Below, in pieces: positions 46,075 to 57,801 of a stretch of 64,000 nucleotides of DNA; positions within the stretch are counted from its first letter, which is position 1; every line of letters starts with the position of its first letter. This DNA is from Dinochytrium kinnereticum (Eukaryota; Chytridiomycota; Chytridiomycetes; Chytridiales; Chytridiaceae). The position numbers and the translations under genes were made by a program. The notes beneath the pieces are model-generated. The model did not search any database. It saw nothing but the letters and a program-made list of their open reading frames with translations, and was not told the origin of the DNA. The stretch covers positions 1-64,000 of the forward strand of contig JADGJT010000002.1 of NCBI GenBank assembly GCA_027604005.1, written 5' to 3'.

Positions 46075-48207
46075 TTACAAGACAACATTCTCCAACTCCC
46101 GTCCCCTCAAACCCCCCACACAAAACCCATAAAGATTCTCAACAGTGACAGAGGCAATCTTATCCAAAGCCTCCTCTGTCAAGAACGCCTGATGTCCCGT
46201 CACAATCACATTCTGAAACGACAAGAGCCGTGCAAATGCATCGTCCTCCATCACGCTTCCACTGTGATCCTCAAAGAACAGTGACCGCTCGTTCTCGTAA
46301 ACGTCGAGACCCGCCGCGGAGACGTGGCCACTTTTGAGGGATTGGATAAGGTGTTGGGTGTTGACTAGGCCGCCTCTGATGTTGTTGATTTTTTTTTTTT
46401 GAATCGAGGAAGGCGTTAATAAAAAAAAGAAAAGGAACAAATAGAGAGGAGGAAATGAGGATTTTTGGAACAGAAAACAAAAAAAAGAAAGCCTTTTGTA
46501 CCTTGAAGTGTTGATGAGCACAACGCCCCGCTGCATCTTGCTCAAAGTCTCTTGATTGATGATATGCTTTGTCGCCGGCAACAGCGGGCAATGTAACGAA
46601 ATAACCTTACTCTTGGCCAAGAGCTCATCCAGCTCAACATACCGACACTTCTCCCATCCAGCAACCTCCTTGGAAGGATAGGCATCATAGCAAAGCACAT
46701 CACACCCAAACCCAAGCATGATCTTGATGAAACACTGTCCAATCTTCCCAGTTCCAATGACACCAACCGTCTTCCCATAAAGGTCAAACCCGACCAGGTT
46801 AGCCAGACTGAAATTGCCCTGACGAACTCGGCCTGACGCGGAGACAATCTTTCGGTTCAGAGACATGCAGAGAGTTGCGGCGAATTCGGCCACGGCGTAT
46901 GGGCTGTAGGCTGGGACTCGGGTAACGGTGATGCCGAGGGCGGTGGCGGCTTTAAGGTCGACGTTGTCGAACCCAGCGCATCGGAGGGTGACGAGTTTAA
47001 CGCCTTGGCCGGCGAGGAGCGTCAGGACTTCGGCGCTTGCGTTGTCGTTGACAAAGATGCAGACAACCTGTTTGTTTTTTGTTTGTTTTTTTTTGTTGTG
47101 TTTTTGACAAAAACATGAATATCAGTTATTATAAATCAGAAAAATAAATTAAAACAAAAAGGGGGGGATCGAAAAGAAATGTTCACGAACCTGACACCCG
47201 GCAGCCAACCCAACAGTCTGAGGACCAAGTTTGCACTCGAGGTAAACAACCTCCAAAGAATCCTTATCAGGATCTAACCTCTCCGTCCTAAACTTTTCGA
47301 TAGCGCTCTCAAACGAAGTCTTCTCGTGCTTCATATAGTCAAACACGGCCATCCTCGTAACCCTCACATTCGGCTTCTGAATCATCACCGCCCCTCCAAC
47401 ACTGTCGCGTCTTTTTGAAGGCGTTTGAGGGCTTGGGGCGGCCATAGTTCGAGCCAAGACGGTGCGGAAGGACCTGAGCTCGGCGGAGAGGCCCCTAAGA
47501 AGGGATTTTGAGACGAGAGGGTTGGTGTCAAGGAGCTTCCGGAAGGAGGCGATGGAGAGACGTAAAATACGAGTTGGAGTCGACGAGGCCACAAGCGTCG
47601 CAGTCAATGGCGTGCCTTCAATCTTTTTTTTTTTTTTCGCACAAGAATGAGGATGGTTAGAAAGATGTTGCCAAATTAAACGGGCCCTCGTCGTTCCCTC
47701 AAACTACAAACATCTCGATTCACTCAAAATGAGAGAATTACGTGCTCGCCTCGGCACTTCCGCTAGCTCTACTCACCAAAGTAGACTCTCCAGCATACTC
47801 TCCAGGTTGCAAAGAAATGAGCTTAACAGTCTCTGGTGGCGGAGAGGTCGAGTTGATTTCATCAAGAGACGACGACGCGGTGGAAGGGACCGACTTGACG
47901 ACATCGAGGGAGCCCTCAGCAATGACGTAGAGGTAGCCAGTGACCTCACCCTCACGGCAGAGAATGTCGTCCTTCCTGAGAGAGACCTGGTCCATCTGAG
48001 CAGCGAGGGAGGCGAGGGCGTCGGAGTCGAGGCCTGGCCAGAGACGCGATGCCTCGAGGAAAGGGATGAGGGAGGCGGGGGAGGGAGGGAGTTCAACAGC
48101 TGCTTGGAGTGAGCATGAGGAGGTGCGGGGTGGATGATGAAAGCGCGTTAGCGGAGGGTTGCTGTGGGTGGTGGTGTGGTGATTGATGGTAGTTGACACT
48201 CACTCAT
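46075..48207 (-). CDS. Cyclic-nucleotide-binding domain fused to D-lactate dehydrogenase
   Basis: Five exons (48207-48204, 48102-47777, 47622-47191, 47067-46502, 46375-46075) sum to 1629 nt, 542 aa. Residues about 10-165 are a cNMP-binding domain: FLEASRLWPGLDSDALASLA, REGEVTGYLYVIAEGSLDVV and, across an intron, GEYAGESTL then IEGTPLTATLVASS. A linker of about 30 residues leads to a D-isomer 2-hydroxyacid (D-lactate) dehydrogenase from about 198: VTRMAVFDYMKHEKTSFESA, the NAD site VGVIGTGKIGQ, catalytic Arg in INTSRGGLVNT, Glu in GLDVYENE and His in VIVTGHQAFLT. Domains are joined inside one exon, so this is a real fusion and not adjacent genes. Regulation of pyruvate/D-lactate conversion by cAMP or cGMP is inferred. 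The first coding exon (4 nt) is a guess. Confidence 0.85.
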
Positions 48208-49027
48208 TGCCTGCAAAAGTGGATGGATGGAAGGTATCGCAATGGAAGGTATCGCAATGGATGATATCGTAAGGATGGATGGGGGTGAGGGTGAGTGGAG
48301 GTTTAAATATCAAAAATCAGCCAGGAAGTATTACGCTATCGATCAAGTTGCTGTTTGGTTCGTGACGCTGCATGTCTTGTCGTTATGAAGCAAGCATAAA
48401 ATAAAAATAATAATAATAAATTATAAATAATAATAATAAATAATAATGCTCAAAGGATAAAGCCCAAGCAAGACTCTTCCTCCTCCTCCCTCTGAATCTG
48501 AATATCTGATGCTGTGAGCATGTGAGTCACACTCGCTCAACTTCACTGAAGAAACTGCTGCTGACAATTTCATTGCTAATAATTAATTAATTATTATTAT
48601 TTTCAATTGATTTTGCTTTATTTATTTATTTATTTTATTTATTGGGAAACGATGTTCAATTGGACCAGACAACGAAAACGAAACCGTGATGAGACGAACA
48701 AAAGGAAACGCAAGAGACGAGTTCTTAACGAAAACGGGGTGAAATGCCAAAAAAGAACAAAGGAAAGAAAGAAAGAAAGAAAGAAAGAAAGAGAGAAAGA
48801 AACTGGTTGGCGAAAGAGAAGAGGAAGAAAAAATCATGGTGCGCTCACCAAAAAATGGTAATATCAAAACAAACTGAAAGGAAAAAGAAATTGAAAATCA
48901 GGGTTGATGTATAATAATCCTTCCCGTTTCCCATTCTCCCACAAAAAAAAACAAAAAAAAACAAACTGAAATGCCAGCTATACCCAGTAAAACACAAAGG
49001 GAAAAGGCCACTCCTCCCAACCCATAT
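48208..49027. other. AT-rich spacer with simple repeats
   Basis: Holds a TAATAA-rich tract (48400-48450), TTTATTTA repeats (48615-48645) and a (GAAA)n microsatellite (about 48762-48805). No coding exon seen. It must contain the promoter of the fusion dehydrogenase gene. Confidence 0.6.
48762..48805. repeat. (GAAA)n microsatellite
   Basis: About nine GAAA units in tandem, grading into imperfect GAGAAA copies. Non-coding spacer. Confidence 0.85.
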
Positions 49028-51232
49028 CTAAAGCGCCTCCTCCCATTTCTCCCCTTTGGCCTCCAAGTTCCTAAACAACTTCTCAAGATCCAGGTCAACC
49101 GTCCCCTTCCCATCCCCAACCCTAATCTTAACCGTCTCCTTAATCACCGATTCGGGCGCCTCCTCAAACCTCGCAGACCCAACCTCCTCCTCCACAGGAC
49201 TCCTCAGTCCAACGCCCGTAACAATATCCTCCATAAACCACCTTTTGGCTGTCGCAATCGGTTCCAACTCATTCGGCCTTGGCATACAATGCATATGAAG
49301 CTCATCGACACCAGCTGCGGAAGCCGCCACCATCTGAAGATAAGCCATAACGGTCTTATTCCCCCCAAACGAACCGCACCCCCAAAACCCAGTGTGCAAG
49401 ATCACCTTAGGCGTCCACTTCTTCTGCTTCTTCTCCAACGAGTTTCGTCGAGTGGTGGCCATGAGCCCATGGAACGCCGTGTAGGCCGTTCGGAAGATGA
49501 AGCGAATCTGGTAAACAGTATAGGGCCCGATACGCGCTCGAAGAGGGTTGAAGAGTTGGTCAAGGGACGACATAACGACCAGGTTGTTGGTGATGCGTTT
49601 GCGGAGGGTCGGGGTGGAGGAGGTTGGGTCGGCTTGGGCGTAGCCGTCGTGGGTGCCTGTGAAGGGGGTGGTTGTGGAGGGTTGGTAGGTTTTGACATCA
49701 GAAGTAATCTTCTTCAGGGCCTCTTCGGGGAATTCTTTGAATTTCGGGCCGTAGAATTTTCCGGGGCTAGGGTAGAGTAGACCGGTTAGTACTTTCTTTC
49801 CCATCCCCCCCCCCCCGACCACTTTTTTTTAAAACGGAATAATTAGAGAAAATAGTCTTACTTGATTTTGCATACGAGCGGAACGTCCATGAGGATGTAC
49901 GGGGTGGGCCTGTGCGCAGAGTCGCGGGTGAAAGGACCAATGTTTTCGTGCCTGAAATCTTCCTTGTTCTTGTCTTTGGGAAGGTAAAAATCAGGATCGT
50001 TCACCTGCAGAGGGTTGTATCCGGCGACTGAATAGTTATAAGTTAGAGAATACAAACAAAACAGAGAGAAATAGTGCGGGAAAATAAAGGGAAACCACCA
50101 TAAGGAAATCTTTAGGAAGCAGAAATAAAAATGGAGATAAAATGGAGAAGATAGCTTTAAAAAAAAAAAAGAAGAGGGATCCAAGCAAACCATATCAACA
50201 ACAAAAAACAGAAACAAACTCACATCTCCCAGTCAAAGCTTGATACCTCCTAGCATACCCTTCCGGTTCCGTAAAAATCCCATTCGTCGAAAGATCATTC
50301 AAAGCCTCCTTCACATTCCCAAGGACAAGGTGCTCGACACAATTAATCTCCTCCGAGGCAAACCGATCCGTGTGGCTGTACACAAACATCCTCGAGTCCG
50401 AGAAAACCACATACCACTCCTCCCATCTTTCTGACAGAGAAGCGGTGAGGTTTCGGTTCGTCGAATCCTCGTTAAGGAAATTAGTGTAGCTCTCTACGGC
50501 GTGGATGGCGAGGTCGGTGCGGAAGGGGAGGGTTAGACCGAGATCGCACCAACGGAGACGGAGGAGCTCGATCTCGTCGTCGGGGTTGTACAAGAGTCCG
50601 TTGATATCGGTTGCTTTCCTGATTATGATGTTTATTATTTAGTGGCAAAAGGATTAGGAGAAACAAAGGCATGAGGGAAAAATATATGACTGGTAAGAGG
50701 GGGTGAGGGTGTGTTAACGTACTTGATGATAGTGTTGACAAGCTTTTCCTTTGTACAGCCCGGAACCCACTTGATGGGGTAAGAAGTGATGAGCTTATTG
50801 ATGTTGAACTTGAACTGGGCCATACGAAATTCGTCATCCACAATGATAGGCCTCGCGGGTCGAATGAGAGTTTTCTTGCCCTTCAAAACACAAAACAAAA
50901 AACATGAGCCGTCATCCCCTTTCAGTCCGGAAAGCCCATAAAAACCATTCCCCAGAAGAGAAGGAATCGGATACAAACTCTCACTACCACCCCTCACCCA
51001 AAACCTCATTGATTAAACACACCACACCCCCACTCACCGAATCATCCACACCCTTGAACGGATGCCCATGCACCTTCAAAAGAAGGTGGAACTGAGACTG
51101 AAGCACCGGGATACCAAAATCCAGCGATACTACCTCCTTGTCCAAAGAGCTCAACCTAGTCGGTGGCCCATTGCTAGCATCGTGGTCAGTCTCAGCGATG
51201 ACGGCGTCGTCCTTCTTGAGGTCGGATGCCAT
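49028..51232 (-). CDS. Uncharacterised protein with a PARG-like TGFWGCGSFGGN motif
   Basis: Five exons (51232-51038, 50880-50723, 50618-50224, 50027-49862, 49766-49028) sum to 1653 nt, 550 aa, with consistent phases. The clearest motif, HTGFWGCGSFGGNKTVMAYL, near residue 440, resembles the TGNWGCGAFGGD block of poly(ADP-ribose) glycohydrolases, followed by QMVAASAAGVDELHMHCM. However, I cannot find the GGG...QEE catalytic signature of PAR glycohydrolase. Upstream sequence is compositionally normal globular protein (PIIVDDEFRMAQFKFNINKL, WEEWYVVFSDSRMFVYSHTD) that I do not recognise. No membrane segment. It could be a diverged macrodomain-fold protein or an unrelated family. The frame is open 21 codons further upstream (Met at 51295), so the start is uncertain. 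Intron 4 contains a C homopolymer (about 49804-49816). Confidence 0.7.
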
Positions 51233-51829
51233 GTTGTCTCCCTGTTGTGTGACAGAAATTAGAAAATTCGCCTTTGCAGCCAGCAGCGTGTGCAACGGCC
51301 ATCAAGGTGGCTTGAATAAGGAGAGACGTGCGATTTGACGGTTGAGGTTTGCACTGCACGCGCAATGTTCTCCTGTCCGTCGATTACTCATCGAGGCATT
51401 CTGTGTCGCTGCATCCACACCAGACTAATAACATTGTTTCCGCTGCTAGGAACAATAAAAAAAGAAGGCACGGACCAAGAATGCGACAACCATCATGTGT
51501 TTTGTGAAAATGCCTTCATAGAGAAAAAATAATGCGAACGAAGAGAAACAGTAATAAAAGAAACAAAAGAAAAACGTGACGCCTAAAATAACATACTTGA
51601 GGGCCTGACTTTACTAAATCAAAGCCACTCAAAATCCCAACAAAAGGGTTATCCAATCCGCATATAACCCCCCGAACCCACCACAAAGATACCCCAATAG
51701 TGAACCCATTGTTAATAAAAATACCGAAGAGAACTATATTGGAGCCATGGAGCCACCGTAGCTTCCCTCTCCTCCACGGCACCGTCCCAATCTTTTCTCC
51801 TCATCGCCCACTTTTCTCATAAACCCTAT
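51233..51829. other. Spacer, no gene seen
   Basis: About 600 bp between the start of the PARG-motif gene and the stop of the exonuclease gene. No motif or repeat recognised; presumed promoter and 3' UTR. Confidence 0.45.
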
Positions 51830-54800
51830 CTATTGCTTCTCTCCCGTCCCCGTAGCCGAAGAACCTTTCACCACTGTCGACTTCTTCTCGCCAGTTGCAG
51901 CCTCTTTCCCTGATTTCTTTTCAGAAGGTCCGGTGGATGCCGGGGCAGGTGGGGTTGATTTCGTGTCAACGAGTTCCTTCCCAGCTTTCTCCTGTAAGGG
52001 TGCAGAAGTGGTAGGTATGGGTGTAATATCTGCCGTGCTGGGCTCTTTTCCTGACTTCTTTTCTGCTGGCCCCTTTGGTGTGATTGGGGGGGGCTTCATC
52101 GAAGGAAGGAAAGCCTTTATCACTGCCTCAGTAGTCTTGGAAGTTGTAGGAGCTCCTTCAACCGGCTCAGGGCCAGCCTTCGCCTCATCAATCGTAGGGT
52201 TTGAAACTCCTCCATCGTCTACCTTCGCCTGCTCTTTCCCCGTTCGCTCCGCCACCTTCTCGTTTTTAACGCCAAGCTTCTTCTCATTCTTTACTTCAAT
52301 CTTCAATTCCGGCCGCTTATTAACAAAAAAAACTGGATCAACCACAACAGTCAAATCCTGATGCTTGAGCATCCCACGATCGATCCAAAACGCCACCGAA
52401 TGAGCGCAAGCGTTCCTCCGAAACTCCTCGTCGATAGGCGAAGGGATGAACGTCACATTCTTGCTAGCCCCAGGCCACCTAAACATCAGAGATGCAACGA
52501 CCTTCGTTGCATCCTTTTTCTTCAACTTTGCTCGGTTCGTATAGGTCTGGGCAAAGAGTTTCGCAAGCCATTTTTCAATTTCAGGTGTCAGGACGGAGGT
52601 GGTGGGTGGTTTCTCCTTGAGTCTCTCATAGATCAGATCTCGGGTAGGGATGGACGCCTCCAAATCGTACTTTGGCTCAGGGGCGGCTGGTTCCGATGTA
52701 ATCTTAGTCGGCGGCGGTGGTGGTTGGAAGGGTTTGGTGATAGGCGGAGGTAGGGACGCTAAATTGTCTCCTCGGCCAGCGGCACGGAATTCTGTTTCCC
52801 AGGGGGCTCGTACCATTTTTGGGCGACGGAACATACTTTTAAAGAGTCTGAGGGAGGCTAAAGCGTCGTTGGCGGCATAGCGGAGAGCTCTAGGGTCAAG
52901 GTTTGCCGAATCCCAGTTGAAGCTACGTGTTCGGTTGACTTTAAAAGAGCTTGTTTTGTTGTCAACAAAGCTGAAGGGAAAAACTTTAATATTAAAAAAG
53001 AAGAGAAAGAGAGGCCATAAGGAATCAATTAAGACGAACATGTGATAAAGTCCTACAAGACTACGAGATTCCGCTCCAACCAATCTTGCAACGACAGAGG
53101 AATCGAGGTAGGCCCGCACCTTCCTCAGAAAGTAAGTAATAAACTCACGAAATAAAAAGGAACGCTAATACCCCTAAAAAAGAAAAGACGAAGAGAAAAA
53201 TGCCTATTGCTTACCGCGATTCCGTAATGTTTTTGAAGCTTAAAGGTGTCAAGCTGGACACCAACACCTGTTTTGCAAAATGCTGGATTCTCTAGCAAAA
53301 ATCTGAGAGATGAAGGAAAAGTCTCGCGACTTGGTCCAGAGCCTCCACTCATCTGGTAGATCTATTCCAAAAAGTTACAGCAAATTCATTTAACAAAAAA
53401 AAAACCCCCTATTTGAACACATATACAACAAAATATGAAGATAGGAATAAATACCTGGAAAATGCCCACAAGTTTCGAACTAAATGCAATTTGAACCAAA
53501 CCAGGTATCTGTTCACCTTTAGCCGTTGAATAGAAATTCTCGATATCGAACCCCAGCATTTTAATTGTGAATTCAGCTTTAGATATCGTGACAATGGTGG
53601 ATATAAACGAATTGGCCTGGTCTAGTGTTTTCAAAACGTACACATGGGCGTCCGGTGACACAGAGGGTCGAATAGGGAGAGGTCTTAATCCCTTCTTTTC
53701 AAGGGCTTTAACAATCGTTGGCGTGATAATCTCAGCTGGATCATCCGCCGCGTCGTCTTCAATTGGGAGATCTTCTTCATTTGTTCCAGCCTCCACCTCG
53801 AGGTCATCAGAGTCATCAGCTGCGGTGGTACTTTCTGATAACCTTCGGCTCTCCTCTGTAGGACTTTCATGACCACTTATTTTACTCCAGATGCGGGAAA
53901 AGAGGCCAGGAGACGCTTGCTGCTCAGTATCGGGGCTTTGAATTGGGGATCTGACGAGCCTGTGCCGTGGCATCGAGCCCGACGCTTCCAGGTCATGAAG
54001 ATCCTGTTGAAGTCTTCTCTTCATGATCTTCTCAATGGTGGAAAGACGCTCTTCCAGTACAGCAACTTTATCATCGTTGGTATATTCGAAGCGTTGGAGT
54101 TTGTTAAGCAAAAGCTTGACGGTTGACTCTAGCTCGGTATGATTCGGGAATTTTGGTGGAGATGGAGTATTCTTCTTCAGCAGTTCTTCTATGCTTGCAA
54201 GGAGTGATGCAATATCAGATACGGCGTTGGGAGCCTGCTCAGGAGGAGAGCCTTTTGTTTGCAACAGTGGTTTAGAGTCGTCCTTAGCAGCCTCGGTAAG
54301 CGCGGTTCGGTTGATATTTGACGAAAAGATTCTCAAAGGCTTCAAAGCGCGCGTCATAGATGACCAAAAACCAGCGGGCGGCGAGGTGACTTTTTTCTTA
54401 GTCACCTCAAACTCATCCAACACTTGCCTCCTAAAGACCTCCTGCTGCTGCTGAAGAAGTGAAATCTCATTCTCAATATCCGCTAAGCCATCGCTCGTAA
54501 GCTCCCCGTCTGCAAAGCGCATGTTTTTTCTGAATAGTTCATTTAGCTTTTGCGACATGTCCTTTCGTCTCTGTGCCCACTCAACCTCCCCTTCCAGTAT
54601 ATACGGTCTACCGTTGAGAGCTTTGATAGATTTGATTTTCCTTATAATTGCGACTCGACTTATCGGATCTATTTCTTGCATCAGGGTATCCTCGATGAGC
54701 GAAAAAATATAGGAACGCATCTTGATCGTGTCGCTCGCTCGGGTAGACATGAGCCAGTTTAACCTTTGGTTTTGCTCAAACAGCTCAGCGTATGATACCA

Positions 54801-55062
54801 TCCTTTTAGGCTTCTTCTCTTCTTTCTCATTGCTACCATGGCTGACAGCGGCGTAGTCCGACACCGATTTTGAGAGAGTGTCAAGATCTTCGGAGGTGAA
54901 GCCAAAACCTTCAACGCCCGATGTATTTGAATTTGAGTGAGGATCGCTTCGTCTACTAAATCTGTACGAGCGTGACGGAAATAGAATGTGTAGAGGAAGG
55001 ATGTGTCTCAGCATATGTGAATGCGGAGTCTTTGAGGGCCGAAGCCGCAGAGGGACAACCAT
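51830..55062 (-). CDS. DEDDy 3'-5' exonuclease (RNase D/WRN type), probably mitochondrial
   Basis: Exons 55062-53455, 53361-53215, 53119-53041 and 52971-51830 give about 991 aa. The DEDDy exonuclease domain starts near residue 495: Exo I Asp-Glu in GFDIEN, Exo II Asp in GVGVQLDTFKLQKHYG, Exo III in RALRYAANDALASLRL (Tyr-x3-Asp). The N-terminus is basic and Arg/Ser-rich (HILFPSRSYRFSRRSDP), like a mitochondrial presequence. Residues 60-480 carry coiled-coil segments and an acidic linker (DDSDDLEVEAGTNEEDLPIE). The tail is Lys/Glu/Pro-rich with repeats of EKKSGKE. A role in mitochondrial RNA or DNA 3'-end trimming is inferred. The third intron (69 nt, in frame, donor GTTCGT) is weak and may be coding. 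Confidence 0.8.
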
Positions 55063-55134
55063 TCACACAGCATGCAAAATGCAAAAAAGATTGTCAACAA
55101 AAATATCTTAATATTTATTAAGTAAATAAACCAT

Positions 55135-56748
55135 CTACACGAACAAAAGCCCAGCAAAGTCAACTGCAGATTCATCGCTTAACCCAATCTGACCTCTGCT
55201 AGAACGAGAAACGATCGAATTTTTCACCTCCCACGGGTCAATATATCCATCCGACGCTCCAATCATCAACGCAACTGCTCCCGCCACTAATCACTGCATT
55301 AGCTACAATGTTTGAAGATTATTATTACCGTGAGGGCTGGCCTGGTATTAATTAAGCATTAAAACGCGAAAATATGTGCGATACAACTTACCATACTAGT
55401 CCCTGATAACGAAATATAACCGTTGGTAGATTCTATCCTTTCTTAATATAAACAAAGCTCGCTTCACTTCACCTGCATGAACTGATGGTATGTTCTTCCC
55501 TGGAGCTAGAATGGACACACAATTTCCGAAGTTTGAAAAGGCCGCTAACACATCATTCTCATCCGTAGCTCCTACAGAGATCACAGGAGTTTCAGGGCTT
55601 ATTGAAGCAGGAGAGTAAATGCAAGCGTCTGAGCCCATGTTTCCAGCCGCAGAAGTTACGTGTATTCCAAGATTTGACAAGGCAAGAATAGCCTTATTCA
55701 AAACTTCACTCTTTCGGCCCTGAATTGAAAGGCTTAAAATGTGAGATACATTAGCAAGCAAACTCTTACTTTACTACGGATGGTCTTCTTCTTCTCTGAA
55801 CTTCGTTTGCAACCCACTGCAATCCCTCTTTTTCAATATGAGTAAGTGATGTAAAAAGGATTAGCTGAGCTACTACCTATAAGTTCTGAATAAGGACCGT
55901 GCCCGTCTGCATCGAGAACCTTGACAGCGATAACTTTAGCTTTCTTTGCAACTCCAAAGACTGTTCCTGCAGCGATTCCTTTTTAAAATTAATTAGGAAA
56001 ACGGTTTGTAAAAGCTTGCAAAACCAGCTACGTGAGAGCCATGTCCATTATCATCCTCATTCGGAGAGTCAGCGCGCGTTGTCACGCCCCACTCTGCACG
56101 GTTTCCAAAATCCTCGTGATGAATTTGCACTCCACTAACACCGTTAGAACTCCATAATCTGAGCAGATGTCCTCACGTGTCGACGACATAGATATCGACA
56201 CCTTCACCCCCTCCGTTTGCGTAGTGATATTTCCCATCTAGCGGTAGATTCCTTTGGTCAATTCTATCAAGCCCCTAAGCCGAAATCTCAGAAAAGAATA
56301 TCAAAACCTCCTCTCACCCACGGCGACTCATTCTCCACACCGTGAACCTTTGCATTCATATCCTCCTCAGCAGCCAAAACCCGAATTCCATTAGAAGACA
56401 TGCCAGCTATCTCAGAATCCTGAGCCTCAACATTTTTCACAAACTTCTCGCATGCAGGAACTCCTCCTGGGAATTTGACAGCAAGCCTTGCACACCTAAG
56501 TTGAATTTCTAAAACGTCTCAACAAACCCGGTAAAAGTGCCATATTTCCAAAAGGTTGCCACCGTCGCCATTTCGGGACCTCCAGACATTTTGTGAACCC
56601 AGTCTTTATATGGGTTCCCGTGCCCGTGACGTCGAGATTCCACGGCTAATATATAGCGAAAGTCATCATCAACTGCCTTGAAGCATGGAGCTGAAAGAGA
56701 GGCGCCGATAAAGGCTTGCAGGAGGGTGAAAAAGAAAGCCGACCGCAT
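55135..56748 (-). CDS. Secreted subtilisin-like serine protease (S8, proteinase K type)
   Basis: The first exon starts at 56748 with a signal peptide ([20 protein letters not shown]) and an I9-type propeptide ([24 protein letters not shown]). The catalytic triad is complete: Asp in VDIYVVDTG (a 42-nt intron splits DT|G), His in [10 protein letters not shown] and Ser in AGTSMASPHVAG, which is assembled from three small exons near 55480-55270. The oxyanion Asn is in [11 protein letters not shown]. The protein ends VDFAGLLFV at 55135. At least eight exons are needed. Near 56509-56512 the frame breaks at a TTTT run: the propeptide frame stops, while [14 protein letters not shown] continues one frame over. 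This is either a sequencing indel or an unusually short intron. Confidence 0.8.
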
Positions 56749-56911
56749 AATTCAAATATCTTTTTCAGTATCGATATCGGCCTCTTTAAAAGATCAAAGA
56801 AAGGGGAAGCAGAAAGCATTGGGTCTCAAAAGCTTAAATTTATTAAGCTATTTTCCTCAATCATCATAAGCTTTTATTTTCGAACGCGAAGAGGGCGGAA
56901 GTCACCCGTTT

Positions 56912-57747
56912 TCAAACGGTACTGAACTAACTTTAGGGACAACCAAGACGTAAGGACAAGACTCACCGCTCTTTGCTTTTTCAACCAAGCTCTATATCCA
57001 GGCACACTCGTGACAGCTTCTCCATAGTAATCGGGGGCTGGGTTGTCGATCGAAAGCTTCACCTCAGAAGGTCGTTTTGACTGAATTCTTTGGAAAAATT
57101 CCTTGTCTCTCTAAAATAAAAAGAAACAACATTAAGAGATGAGAATCTGTGCAAGAATTTTGAGTTTATTTACCATGTCGATTGCTCGAAGAACCTCGCT
57201 GAGTGAAATAACTGTCAGCATCAGAACTTAAGCAATTCACCAACCTTCGCTGAATCATTCTCCAAATCTGTCCTCCAGCTAAAATACCAACGCCAGCACA
57301 GCAGCCTCCAATCAAAAAGATACCTAGCCCATACGCAAAGGTAGGATCCGGGAAAAACCAAATAGGTTCTGTTGGATCAAACTCGGCCACAGCAAAAAAG
57401 TAGTAGCCACTGAGAGTCAATCCCACAAGCCCACCGATCACGCCGCCTGTTCTCTCCGCGGTCTTTTTGGTCTTTCTCAGCCTAAAGTACTCCGTCCAAG
57501 TAATCAGGTTGGACACTGCCTTGCTCTGAGCTTTTCCACGAGCTGTCGAGAACGGTGACAATTGCATGATTCCATGGGTAGGTGAGGGGTTTATGGGAAA
57601 GCGAGCTAAAGACGAAAGGGGAGCAGAAGAACGAGCCATAGTAATCGACTTTGAGAAGCTGATGGATGCGTGACGCAGTCCATGGCTGGCGATGTGGCTT
57701 CGAGAGGCTGCCAGCCGGAAGATGGATGGTGACAAAAGAGCCTGCAT
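56912..57747 (-). CDS. PAM17: Pam17, presequence translocase-associated motor subunit
   Basis: Four exons (57747-57245, 57198-57174, 57110-56967, 56926-56912) give 228 aa; an in-frame Met at 57777 is an alternative start. The first 80 residues are a Ser/Arg-rich mitochondrial presequence. The Pam17 core follows: LITWTEYFRLRKTKKTAERT, two membrane spans (GGVIGGLVGLTLSGYYFFAV and GLGIFLIGGCCAGVGILAGG) flanking FDPTEPIWFFPDPTF, then RDKEFFQRIQSKRPSEVKLS and NPAPDYYGEAVTSVPGYRAW ending KKQRA. Pam17 sits in the inner membrane and helps assemble the TIM23 import motor. The last exon is only five codons (FSTV-stop). It is head-to-head with LSm8, about 54 bp between starts, so a bidirectional promoter is likely. 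Confidence 0.95.
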
Positions 57748-57801
57748 GGTCCAAAGATTTTTGCGCTTTTCGAACAACCTTTTCTAAGAGCTAGCATCAA
57801 A
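57748..57801. promoter_or_regulatory. Bidirectional promoter between Pam17 and LSm8
   Basis: Only 54 bp (or 24 bp if Pam17 starts at 57777) separates the two divergent start codons. Both 5' UTRs and promoters must be extremely short or lie partly inside the coding sequence. No TATA-like element seen. Confidence 0.5.

Noticed and set aside
55400..56300. Apparent ultra-short introns of 18-24 nt (for example GTGAGGACATCTGCTCAG in the subtilase and GTAAGTTAACTTATCTGTCTAAAG in the acyltransferase)
   Set aside because: In both cases a longer intron (42 nt, and about 68 nt) using a downstream acceptor and a CTAAC or TTAAC branch gives a far better protein match ([23 protein letters not shown]).
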